Assembly: GCF_018024475.1 (NCBI RefSeq)
Contig: NZ_CP054393.1
Location: forward strand, 705,144-769,143
Direction: 5' to 3'
Source: Candidatus Phytoplasma luffae
Lineage (GTDB): Bacteria; Bacillota_I; Bacilli_A; Acholeplasmatales; Acholeplasmataceae
DNA length: 64,000 bases
Shown: positions 9,389 through 17,760 of the stretch, one piece after another
Layout of the letters: every line of letters starts with the position of its first letter
How positions within the stretch are numbered: position 1 is the first letter of the stretch
The notes under the pieces: model-generated
Told to the model about the DNA's origin: nothing
Database searches by the model: none
Seen by the model: only the letters and a program-made list of their open reading frames with translations
Made by a program: the position numbers and the translations under genes

Positions 9389-11071
9389 ATGCAAGATATT
9401 GGTTTTTCTGTATTAGGCGGGGTAGGAGAAAATGGCAAAAATTTATATTTATTAAGGATTAAATCTTCATATTTTGTTTTAGATACAGGTTTAAAATATC
9501 CTAATGTTTCTTCTTTGCGCGGTATAGATTCTATTATTCCTGAATATACAGTTCTAGATAATATAAAAGATAAAATCAAAGGAATTTTTATTACTTCTGC
9601 TTTAGAAACTCATTGTGGTTCTTTGCCTTATTTGATTAAATACTTAAAAGCTCCTGTTTTTGCTTCTAATTTTGTTATTGATATTTTAAAAATAAATTTA
9701 GAACGAAATAATGATGATTTTTATAAAAAAGATGTCGTTTTTAAAGTAGTTAACGAGAATTCTTTAATTGATTTTAAAGATTCTAAAGTCTCTTTTTTTG
9801 GTATATCTCATTTTTTACCAGAAACTTTAGGTTTATCTTTTGAGACTACAGCAGGAAATATAGTTTATATTAGTGAAATGCATTTTTCACAATCTAAAAA
9901 TTTAAATTTTCAAACTAATTTTTTATCTTTAGCTAAATTAAATACTAAAAAAGTTTTAGCTTTGTTGATATCTTCTCAAGGAGCTTTTAATGTCGGTACC
10001 CAAAATAAAGAAGAAATTTTAGAACATTATTTGAGTAGTTATTTTGCTAGTATAGAAAATAATATTCTTATTTCTTTTCTTATTCCAGATTTATTAAGAA
10101 TACAATTAGTTATTGATATAGCCGTTGAATTTAAATTAAAAATTGTTTTATTAGGGGTTAAAAATGAACCGATTATAGATGTTGCTCTTAAAAAAGGTTA
10201 TTTAAAAATTCCTAGTGATTATTTTATTAATTTAAAAAGAATGGAAGATTATTTAAAATATAAAAATTTAGTAGTTATTATAGTAGGAAAACGTTTTGAA
10301 CCTTTGTATAGATTGCAAAGAATGTGCAAACAAACAGATCGTTTGATGAGATTAAATTCCAAAGATAAAATTTTATTATTATCTATAAATGTAACAGGAA
10401 TAGATAAAATACAAGGAAAAACTTTAGATAGTTTGGCTAGAAATGGATTTTTAGTTGACGTACTAGTTAAGGATTTATTATCTACTTCTTATAATTACGA
10501 AGAAAATTTTAAATTAATTTTAAATTTATTACAACCACAGTTTATTTTACCTATAGCTGGCGAATATCGTCATCAATATCAAATGAAAAAAATGGCTAAA
10601 AATTTTAATTATCCAGAAGATAAAATTTTGATGTTAGAAAATGGTGATAATTGGGTTTACGATCTTCAAAATAAAACTCACATTCAAAAAAGTTTTTGCA
10701 AAAAAATAGGAGAATTTTTAATCGATGGTACTCCTGTTTTAGAAGGTAACGATTATATCATTAGAGACCGTGAAGTTTTAGCTAATGACGGTGTTATTAT
10801 AATCACTTGCAACATCAGTTTAAGAATGAAAAAGATTTTGGGAAATATTGAATTTACTAGTCAAGGTTTTTTAGACAAAAATAAAATTACTCCAGTCATA
10901 GAAGATTTAAAAAAGATTTTTTATCAAAAAATAGAAGAATTTTTAGCAAATTATAAAATTTCTAAATGGAGCGAGTTTAAAAATTATTTAAAAGAAGAAT
11001 TGATTAAATTTATCTATAAATCAACTAAAAAAAAACCAATTATTATTTCTGCTTTAATAATTGTTGATTAA
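9389..11071 (+). CDS. RNase J-like protein with degenerate catalytic site
   Basis: A 560-residue metallo-beta-lactamase/beta-CASP protein colinear with the RNase J encoded just downstream. The zinc-binding HxHxDH motif is replaced: SALETH (70-75) stands where RnjA has HGHEDH, so two histidines and the aspartate are lost. The SDSTNA motif is SSQGA here, and the C-terminal VHGE is IAGE. It is therefore probably inactive as a nuclease. By analogy with staphylococcal J1/J2 it may be a structural partner of the active enzyme (inference). An AAGGAG site 7 bp before ATG supports the start. Confidence 0.88.
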   Translation: MQDIGFSVLGGVGENGKNLYLLRIKSSYFVLDTGLKYPNVSSLRGIDSIIPEYTVLDNIKDKIKGIFITSALETHCGSLPYLIKYLKAPVFASNFVIDILKINLERNNDDFYKKDVVFKVVNENSLIDFKDSKVSFFGISHFLPETLGLSFETTAGNIVYISEMHFSQSKNLNFQTNFLSLAKLNTKKVLALLISSQGAFNVGTQNKEEILEHYLSSYFASIENNILISFLIPDLLRIQLVIDIAVEFKLKIVLLGVKNEPIIDVALKKGYLKIPSDYFINLKRMEDYLKYKNLVVIIVGKRFEPLYRLQRMCKQTDRLMRLNSKDKILLLSINVTGIDKIQGKTLDSLARNGFLVDVLVKDLLSTSYNYEENFKLILNLLQPQFILPIAGEYRHQYQMKKMAKNFNYPEDKILMLENGDNWVYDLQNKTHIQKSFCKKIGEFLIDGTPVLEGNDYIIRDREVLANDGVIIITCNISLRMKKILGNIEFTSQGFLDKNKITPVIEDLKKIFYQKIEEFLANYKISKWSEFKNYLKEELIKFIYKSTKKKPIIISALIIVD

Positions 11072-11113
11072 ATTATTTTTCCTAAATTTAATCAAAAAAA
11101 GAAAGGTGTTAAA

Positions 11114-12814
11114 ATGGATTTATTAAAAAACATAGATAACGCTCCTGAAATTAAAAAAAGTGATATATCGTTTTGCGCTTTAGGCGGTTTAGGCGAAGTC
11201 GGAAAAAATATGTATGTTTTCGAAATCGAACAAAAAATATTTATTGTTGATTCTGGAATTTCTTTTTTTAGTGATTCTTTTTTAGGAATTAATTATGTTA
11301 TTCCTAATTATGAATATTTATTAAAAAATGAAAATAAAATTGTAGGGCTTTTTATTACTCATGGTCATGAAGATCACATTGGTGGAATTCCTTTTTTACT
11401 AAAAAAAATCAAAATTCCTAAAATTTTTGTTTCTGGAATAGCTTATTATTTGATTGAAAATAAATTAGCCGAACATAAATTAAATAAATATATTCCTATT
11501 ATGATTCGATATGTTGAAAGTTCTGAATTAAAATTTGAAAATACAGTAGTTTCTTTTATTAGAATGAATCATTCTATCCCTGATACTTTTGGTATTGTTT
11601 TCGAAAACAAAGGAAGAGTTCTTTTTTATACAGGTGATTTTAAAATCGATCATACTCCAGTAGGACCTTTAGCTGAATATGATAAAATATTAGAATTAAG
11701 AAAAAAAAATGTTTTATGTTTTTTTTCAGACTCTACCAATGCTCAAAACAAAGGAGTTATCGAATCTGAAAGTGAAATTGGAAAAACGATTAATCAACTT
11801 TTTTATAAAATAAAAGGAAGAATAATCATTGTTACTTTCGCTTCTAATTTTTATCGTATTAAACAAATTATTGAAGCGAGTATTTTGACTGGTAGAAAAA
11901 TAGCTGTTTTTGGAAGAAGCATGGAGAAATCTATTGAGACAGGAATAAAAAATAATTATTTAAAAATTCCTAAAGATGCCATCATAGATAATAATAATAT
12001 TGGTAAATATCCAAATATCACTTTACTTTGTACTGGTTCACAAGGCGAACCTTTAGCTGCTTTAAGTAGAATGGCGCATGGTATCCATAGACAAATAAAA
12101 CTTATACAAAAAGATACTGTTATTTTTTCCTCTTCTCCTATTCCAGGAAATCAAGATAGCATTAATAAAATTTTAGATTTACTTTTTAAGATGGACATTG
12201 AAGTGATTACTCATGGAGCTGTTGTTAATACACATACATCAGGACACGCTAGTCAAAGTGATTTAAAATTATTACTTAATTTAGTTAAACCTAAATTTTT
12301 TATTCCTGTTCATGGCGAACATATAATGTTATTAACACATAAAAAATTAGCTTCCGAATGCGGAGTAAAACCAGAAAATACTTGTGTTTTAGATAACGGA
12401 GATGTAGTTGAAATAGATAATGAGTATATTAAAAAAGTTAATAGAATAGATTCTAAAAATATTTATATTGATGATGCAGGAACCGAAGATTTAGGTAATA
12501 ATATTTTGAAAGAAAGAAAAATTTTAAGCGAAGAAGGTTTATTTTCGATTATTATAAGTTTAAATTTAAAATATAAAAAAATATTAAATTTACCTATGAT
12601 TTTTTCTCGTGGTTTCATTTATATGAAAAGTAATAAAGAGTTAATGAAAAGATTAACTTTAGATATAAAAAAAAATATTCAAAATTATTTATTAAAATTT
12701 GATAAAATAAACAAAAATCATTTAAAAAAACATATCATTGATTTTATAACTCCTAAAATATTAGAATTAACTTTGAGAAAACCTATTATTATTCCTATTA
12801 TTTTAACAATATAA
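11114..12814 (+). CDS. rnjA: Ribonuclease J (active-site motifs intact)
   Basis: A 566-residue RNase J, an endo- and 5'-exoribonuclease for mRNA decay and rRNA maturation. Visible: LGGLGEVGKNMYVFE, the zinc ligands in THGHEDHIGG (H83, H85, D87, H88), a GDFKID aspartate, SDSTNAQNKG, TGSQGEPLAALSRMA, HTSGHAS and FIPVHGEH. Length is normal. It lies 42 bp after the degenerate paralogue with its own AAGG ribosome binding site, so the two proteins are probably made together and may form a heteromer. Confidence 0.95.
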   Translation: MDLLKNIDNAPEIKKSDISFCALGGLGEVGKNMYVFEIEQKIFIVDSGISFFSDSFLGINYVIPNYEYLLKNENKIVGLFITHGHEDHIGGIPFLLKKIKIPKIFVSGIAYYLIENKLAEHKLNKYIPIMIRYVESSELKFENTVVSFIRMNHSIPDTFGIVFENKGRVLFYTGDFKIDHTPVGPLAEYDKILELRKKNVLCFFSDSTNAQNKGVIESESEIGKTINQLFYKIKGRIIIVTFASNFYRIKQIIEASILTGRKIAVFGRSMEKSIETGIKNNYLKIPKDAIIDNNNIGKYPNITLLCTGSQGEPLAALSRMAHGIHRQIKLIQKDTVIFSSSPIPGNQDSINKILDLLFKMDIEVITHGAVVNTHTSGHASQSDLKLLLNLVKPKFFIPVHGEHIMLLTHKKLASECGVKPENTCVLDNGDVVEIDNEYIKKVNRIDSKNIYIDDAGTEDLGNNILKERKILSEEGLFSIIISLNLKYKKILNLPMIFSRGFIYMKSNKELMKRLTLDIKKNIQNYLLKFDKINKNHLKKHIIDFITPKILELTLRKPIIIPIILTI

Positions 12815-12948
12815 AAAAAATTTAGTATAGTTAAAAGTTTAATTTTTTTTATATATTAAGTTATAATAATAATATAATTATGATTTTTTTAATATAAATT
12901 AGTTAATATAGATTATTAAAATAATAAAAAGAAAGTTTTGTTTTATAT

Positions 12949-13275
12949 ATGATAAAGAAGAAACAAAATATAAAAAAGCCTATTTTATTAAATAATTTTG
13001 TTATAAAAGTTCAAAATAGATATATTGATACAGAAAATCAAAAGAAAAAAAGAGAATGGTTTACAACAAATTTGGAATTTGTTTTTGAAAATGATGATTA
13101 TTATATAAAAGAAGCAATAATTAAGTTTGATCATATTGATGATGATAATCCAGAATTTTTTTTACAACCAGGACAATTTATTAAAGTTTTTAATGGTAAG
13201 TTAAAATTTTGTGAGAATTGTAATGAAAAAAATATTTTAATAATTGATAAATTTCAACAAGAATACGAACGATAA
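12949..13275 (+). CDS. Hypothetical protein with a C-terminal CxxC
   Basis: A 108-residue protein I do not recognise. It is Lys-rich at the N-terminus, acidic in the middle (a run of Asp in FDHIDDDNPEFF), and has one CENC pair near residue 87, too few cysteines for a complete zinc finger. No membrane segment. It has its own terminator and lies between the RNase J pair and mutM. Possibly lineage-specific. Confidence 0.55.
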   Translation: MIKKKQNIKKPILLNNFVIKVQNRYIDTENQKKKREWFTTNLEFVFENDDYYIKEAIIKFDHIDDDNPEFFLQPGQFIKVFNGKLKFCENCNEKNILIIDKFQQEYER

Positions 13276-13276
13276 A

Positions 13277-13313
13277 TAAAAACTATCTTTTATAGGTGGT
13301 TTTTATTTTTTTA
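13277..13313 (+). terminator. Rho-independent terminator
   Basis: AAAAACTATC pairs with GGTGGTTTTT across a short T/A loop (two G-U pairs) and is followed by a T-rich run, directly after the stop of the hypothetical gene. Confidence 0.65.
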
Positions 13314-13366
13314 TTTATTATATTTCGAATATTATATTTCAGAAAATTAAAAGGTTTTATAAAAAT

Positions 13367-14188
13367 ATGCCAGAATTACCAGAAGTAGAATCTACTATTA
13401 TTAGTTTGAAACAAAAAATACTTGGAGACGTTATAAAAGAAATAAATATTTTTTATCCTCCTTCTTTCCAAAGTGTTTATAATTTAGAAGCGCTAAAAGA
13501 TAAAAAAATTTTAGATATCCAAAGAAAAGGCAAATTTTTGTTATTTTTTTTAGAATCTGATTGGGTTTTAGTTGGTCATTTTAGAATGGAAGGGAAAATA
13601 TATATTAATTTTTTAGATGAATGTCGACAATTGCATAAATATGAAAATTTTAGAATAATTTTAACAGAAAATAGAGTTTTACGATATTTTGATTTTCGTA
13701 AATTTGGTCGTTTTGTTTTATACAAAAAAGAAGATTATTTAATAGCTAGTGGTTTAAATCAATTAGCTTTAGATCCTTTTTTAATTGATTTCGAAAAATT
13801 TTTTCAAGTAATTAAAAAAAAGAAAATAGCTATTAAAAAAATTTTATTAGATCAAAAAATAATTTCAGGAATAGGGAATATTTATGCTAGTGAAATTTTA
13901 TTTTTAGCTAAAATTAATCCAGAAACTTTATCTTGCGATCTCAATAAAGAACAAGTTAAAAATATTATATCAATATCTAAAAAAGTTTTGAAAAAAGCTA
14001 TTGAATTCGGTGGAACTTCTATCAGCACTTTCGAAGCCGTAGGTAAAAGAGGTTCTTATCAACAAAAATTGTTAGTATATAGAAAAGATAAACAAAATTG
14101 TGTTTTTTGTTCAGAAGTTATCCAAAAAAAGAAGATAGGTGGAAGAAGCACTTATTTTTGCCCTCAATGTCAAAAAAATATTTTATAA
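13367..14188 (+). CDS. mutM: Formamidopyrimidine-DNA glycosylase (Fpg/MutM)
   Basis: A 273-residue base-excision repair enzyme that removes oxidised purines such as 8-oxoguanine and nicks the strand. The N-terminus MPELPEVES carries the catalytic proline (residue 2 before Met removal) and Glu. The helix-two-turn-helix is seen in ISGIGNIYASEILF. The C-terminal zinc finger has cysteines at about 245, 248, 265 and 268 (CVFC and CPQC). All key residues look intact. It starts an apparent run of replication and repair genes: mutM, dnaB, dnaI. Confidence 0.96.
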   Translation: MPELPEVESTIISLKQKILGDVIKEINIFYPPSFQSVYNLEALKDKKILDIQRKGKFLLFFLESDWVLVGHFRMEGKIYINFLDECRQLHKYENFRIILTENRVLRYFDFRKFGRFVLYKKEDYLIASGLNQLALDPFLIDFEKFFQVIKKKKIAIKKILLDQKIISGIGNIYASEILFLAKINPETLSCDLNKEQVKNIISISKKVLKKAIEFGGTSISTFEAVGKRGSYQQKLLVYRKDKQNCVFCSEVIQKKKIGGRSTYFCPQCQKNIL

Positions 14189-14202
14189 TTTTATATAAAA
14201 AA

Positions 14203-14210
14203 GAGGTGAT
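14203..14210 (+). promoter_or_regulatory. Ribosome binding site deciding a TTG start
   Basis: The sequence AGAGGTGAT, complementary to the 16S rRNA 3' end, stands just before the TTG at 14214. No in-frame ATG follows before conserved sequence begins, which supports the TTG start of the DnaB-like gene. Confidence 0.7.
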
Positions 14211-14213
14211 TTT

Positions 14214-15422
14214 TTGTTATTTTTGGAAAAATTTAGTATACAAAATGATTTTTTTTTAACAGAACAAGAACAAAAAATTTTATTTTTTCTTTATCAACCT
14301 TTAACAGGGGCAAACGTTTTAGCACTTTATAATACTTTGTATTTTTTGAAAAAAACAACTAATTCTCAATTTAATTATAGTCATCAATTTTTATTTGATT
14401 TATTAAATATTGATGATGTTATTTTTACCAAATATAAAGAAAAACTCGAAGCGATAAATTTATTATCAACTTTTCAAAACGATAAAAAAGAAACAATTTA
14501 TTTAATTAAAAAACCTTTAAATTATGATGAATTTTTACAAGACCCTATTTTGAGTCAATTTTTATTAAGCGAAGTAGGGGAAGAGATGTTTTTACAATTA
14601 CAAAATTTATTTACCCCTCTTTTAAAAGAAAATATTATTTCGGAAAATTATAAAAATATTAGTAAAAATTTTTCTGATGTTTATTGTTTTCGTCGAATAG
14701 ATGTTAAAAAAGATATTATTAAATTTTCTCATAAAACAAAAAATAATAGTAATTCTTTTTTTCAAAAATATTTTAATTATGAAGAATTCATGGATAAATT
14801 AACTCCTAAATTTAAAAAACCTTTTTTATTAGAGTGGAAAAATATAGAATATATAACAAAATTAAGTTTTATTTATGAAATTAACCCTGTTAAAATGGCT
14901 AAATTATATAAAGAATTTTTTCGTGATAACGAAGATAATAATGCAGATTTAAATAATTTTAAAATTTATATTAAAAACAAATATTTAAAAGATAATGTCC
15001 GATTAACCAAAGTAAATAAAAAAAATATAGATAACGAAGAAAACGAAATGATTTTTTATTTAAAAAATTCTCACCCTAATAGAATAATTAGTAATTTTAT
15101 GAAAAATACTTATATTTGTTTCGATTTATACGATATAGCTTTTGAGTTAATCAAAAAAAATAATGTTGATATAGGGATTATTAACGCCTTATTTATGTAT
15201 ATTTTTAATAAAAAAAAGAAAGATGATAAATTTCCTACTTCTTATAATTATTTTAAAACTGTTTTAGATTCATGGATGAAAAAAGGAATTGTTACAGTAG
15301 AATCCGCTTATAATTTTTTAACAGAAGATAAACAATTTTGGAACGATAATAATAAATTTAATAATAAAAATCGTCCTCAATGGTTCGATAAAATGAGAAA
15401 AGATTTAGGTTTTAAAAATTAA
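14214..15422 (+). CDS. dnaB: Primosomal DnaB/DnaD-family replication initiation protein
   Basis: A 402-residue protein with TTG start. The N-terminal winged-helix-like part contains LTEQEQKILFFLYQPLTGANVLALYNTLYFL. The C-terminal DnaD/DnaB2-like part includes PNRIISNFMKN, INALFMYIFNKKK and a YFKTVLDSWMKKGIVTVESAYNFL stretch typical of YxxxIxxxW motifs. In Bacillus, DnaB with DnaD and DnaI loads the replicative helicase at oriC. This is not the DnaB helicase of the mobile unit. The helicase-loader gene dnaI follows within 21 bp, as in Bacillus. Confidence 0.82.
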   Translation: MLFLEKFSIQNDFFLTEQEQKILFFLYQPLTGANVLALYNTLYFLKKTTNSQFNYSHQFLFDLLNIDDVIFTKYKEKLEAINLLSTFQNDKKETIYLIKKPLNYDEFLQDPILSQFLLSEVGEEMFLQLQNLFTPLLKENIISENYKNISKNFSDVYCFRRIDVKKDIIKFSHKTKNNSNSFFQKYFNYEEFMDKLTPKFKKPFLLEWKNIEYITKLSFIYEINPVKMAKLYKEFFRDNEDNNADLNNFKIYIKNKYLKDNVRLTKVNKKNIDNEENEMIFYLKNSHPNRIISNFMKNTYICFDLYDIAFELIKKNNVDIGIINALFMYIFNKKKKDDKFPTSYNYFKTVLDSWMKKGIVTVESAYNFLTEDKQFWNDNNKFNNKNRPQWFDKMRKDLGFKN

Positions 15423-15442
15423 AATAGGTGGTTATTTTTATT

Positions 15443-16252
15443 ATGTGTTCTATTTTTGAATCAAATTTAAAAAAAATGAGAGATTTTATTCAAAAAAATA
15501 AAGAAACTAAAGATTTAAAAATGAAAGATGAAGAGGTTATTATAGTTTATAATTATTTACATAACAAAGATAAAAAAAATATTCCAGGTTATAAAATGGT
15601 TTTGAAAAAAACTCCTACTATTACTATAATATATCAAGCGACTCATGAATCTGAACAAATTGAATTTGAAAATGAATTATATCGAAAACATCTTTTTTTT
15701 AATCATAATTTCAATTTAGATAATTTTTTATTAGCGGATTTCAAAAAAGATTCAATCATAAGAAAGAAAGTTTTTACACATGTCAAAGATATAATTAAGA
15801 ATTTTTCCAAAATAGAAAAAGGTTTGTATTTGTATGGCGGAATAGGAACAGGGAAAAGTTTTCTTTTAAAATGTTTAGCTAAAAATTTAATTGAAAAAAA
15901 AATTCCAATATTATTTATATATTTCCCAGACTTAGTAAGACAGTTTAAAAATATTTGGGCTAATAATGATATTATAGAAAAAAAAATACATTTATTAAAA
16001 AATATTTCTTGTTTATTTTTGGACGATTTAGGTTCTGAAAATATGAATATTTTATTTCGTGATGAAGTTTTATTACCTTTATTACATTATCGTTGTGAAA
16101 ATAAAATGCCCACTTTTTTCAGTAGTAATTTTGATTTGGAAAGTTTAGATAAATATTTAAATTCTTTTACAGATTATAGCAACGGAATTAAAGCTTTCAA
16201 AATTATTTCAAAAATTAAACAAATGACTTTTTTATATAATTTAGATTTGTGA
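15443..16252 (+). CDS. dnaI: Helicase loader DnaI
   Basis: A 269-residue AAA+ ATPase that delivers the replicative helicase to the origin and to restart sites. The N-terminal helicase-binding part is followed by Walker A GGIGTGKS (about 132-139), Walker B CLFLDDLGSE (about 190-199) and sensor-1 TFFSSNF. The ATG at 15443 is preferred over the GTG at 15428, because AGGTGG overlaps that GTG and would serve as ribosome binding site for the ATG 11 bp on. It is the second gene of the dnaB-dnaI pair. It stops with TGA, showing that TGA is not Trp here. Confidence 0.9.
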   Translation: MCSIFESNLKKMRDFIQKNKETKDLKMKDEEVIIVYNYLHNKDKKNIPGYKMVLKKTPTITIIYQATHESEQIEFENELYRKHLFFNHNFNLDNFLLADFKKDSIIRKKVFTHVKDIIKNFSKIEKGLYLYGGIGTGKSFLLKCLAKNLIEKKIPILFIYFPDLVRQFKNIWANNDIIEKKIHLLKNISCLFLDDLGSENMNILFRDEVLLPLLHYRCENKMPTFFSSNFDLESLDKYLNSFTDYSNGIKAFKIISKIKQMTFLYNLDL

Positions 16253-16678
16253 AAAAAATATTATTTTTTTATTGTTTAACAAAATATAAAAATAAATTAT
16301 TTTTATCATAAATTATATATAATAATACTATATATTAAAGATACAAACGATATATTAAACGACAGAAGATATTTTCGTTATGAAAAAGTAAAAATATTCT
16401 GTTTTTTTATATAAAAAATATATAGTTAAAGATATTAAAGTTTTTTATTAAAAACGAAATAAATAATTATAAAAAAATATTTTTTAAATAATTAAAATTA
16501 GTATTTTTTATTTCATTTCTATATATTTATTAATTTTTTTAAATGAACGAAATGTTTATATAATAATTTTTATTTTTTAAATTTAACTGTTATAAAATAA
16601 ATATTATATTTTGTGTGATTTAAGAAAATAAATAAAAATTATTATTGATAAATTTAAAAGAGAGTAAAAAATTGTTTA
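16253..16678. other. Intergenic region before pheS with a terminator-like hairpin
   Basis: No gene is visible. ACAGAAGATATTTT (16362-16375) can pair with AAAATATTCTGT (about 16390-16401), followed by a T run ending near 16408. This is either the terminator of dnaI or an element of the pheS leader. I did not find the conserved T-box sequence expected of a tRNA-sensing leader. The rest is featureless A/T. Confidence 0.45.
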
Positions 16679-17710
16679 ATGTACACAAATATAAATGAAT
16701 TAAATAAAATCTTAAAAGAATTAGAAGATAAATCTATTGCAGAATTAAAAAAAATTTCTGATTTAAATAATTTAACTAAATTAGAAACAATTTATATAGG
16801 AAAAAATGGTTATTTTTTTGATATTTTGAAAAATGTAGATAAATTTGAAACCCAAACTCAAAAAGAAATGAAAAAAAGATTTTTTTTAATTAAACAAAAA
16901 ATAAATAATTTATTTAAAGAAAAAAAATTTTTTTTAGAAAATGAAATTTTGAATCAAAGATTACAAAAAGAAGAAATAGATGTAACTATCCCTTCTTATA
17001 AATTTCCTCAAGGATGTAGCCATCCTTTGAACCAAACCATTCAACAAATAGAAAATTTTTTTTTAGGATTAGGTTATTCTCTTTATGAAGGTACAGAGAT
17101 AGAGTCGGATCTTTATAATTTTGAATTATTAAATATCGGCAAAGAGCACCCTTCGAGAGATATGCAAGATTCTTTTTATTTAAATATTAACCCTGAGTTG
17201 TTATTGAGAACTCATACTTCAAGTTTTCAGATTCACAATATGTTAAAAAATAAAAATAAATCTTTAAAAATTATTTCTTCAGGTAAAGTTTATAGACGAG
17301 ATAAAGACGATGATACTCATAGTCATCAATTCACTCAATTAGATGGTTTCGCTATCGGTCCAAAAGTTAATTTGATAGAATTAAAACAAACTATAGTATC
17401 TTTTATTCAACATATTTTTGGAGAAAAACAAGAATTACGCTTTCGCCCTTCTTACTTTCCTTTTACTAAGCCAAGTTTTGAAGTGGATTTAGTGATTACG
17501 AATAAAGATCAAAAAAAAGTTTATTTAGAAATTTTAGGCGCTGGATTGATGCATCCTCAAGTTTTATTAAATGGGGGTTTTGACAATTCTAAATATACTG
17601 GAATAGCTTTTGGTGTAGGTATCGAAAGAATTACTATGTTGAAATATAATATTCAAAATATTAGACATTTTTATAATAATGATATTCGTTTTTTAAACCA
17701 ATTTATTTAA
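16679..17710 (+). CDS. pheS: Phenylalanyl-tRNA synthetase alpha subunit
   Basis: A 343-residue class II synthetase subunit carrying the catalytic core that charges tRNA-Phe as an alpha2-beta2 enzyme. Visible: the N-terminal coiled coil (about 1-85), GCSHPLNQ with the motif-1 region, SRDMQDSFYLN, LLRTHTSSFQIH (motif 2 area), SSGKVYRRD, HQFTQLDGFAI, the PSYFPFTKPSFEVD stretch, and motif 3 GIAFGVGIERITML. An AAGAGAG ribosome binding site precedes the ATG. pheT follows after 50 bp. Confidence 0.97.
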   Translation: MYTNINELNKILKELEDKSIAELKKISDLNNLTKLETIYIGKNGYFFDILKNVDKFETQTQKEMKKRFFLIKQKINNLFKEKKFFLENEILNQRLQKEEIDVTIPSYKFPQGCSHPLNQTIQQIENFFLGLGYSLYEGTEIESDLYNFELLNIGKEHPSRDMQDSFYLNINPELLLRTHTSSFQIHNMLKNKNKSLKIISSGKVYRRDKDDDTHSHQFTQLDGFAIGPKVNLIELKQTIVSFIQHIFGEKQELRFRPSYFPFTKPSFEVDLVITNKDQKKVYLEILGAGLMHPQVLLNGGFDNSKYTGIAFGVGIERITMLKYNIQNIRHFYNNDIRFLNQFI

Positions 17711-17760
17711 ATGATATCCGATATGGATATATAAAAATTTAAGGATGTATTTAATAAATC

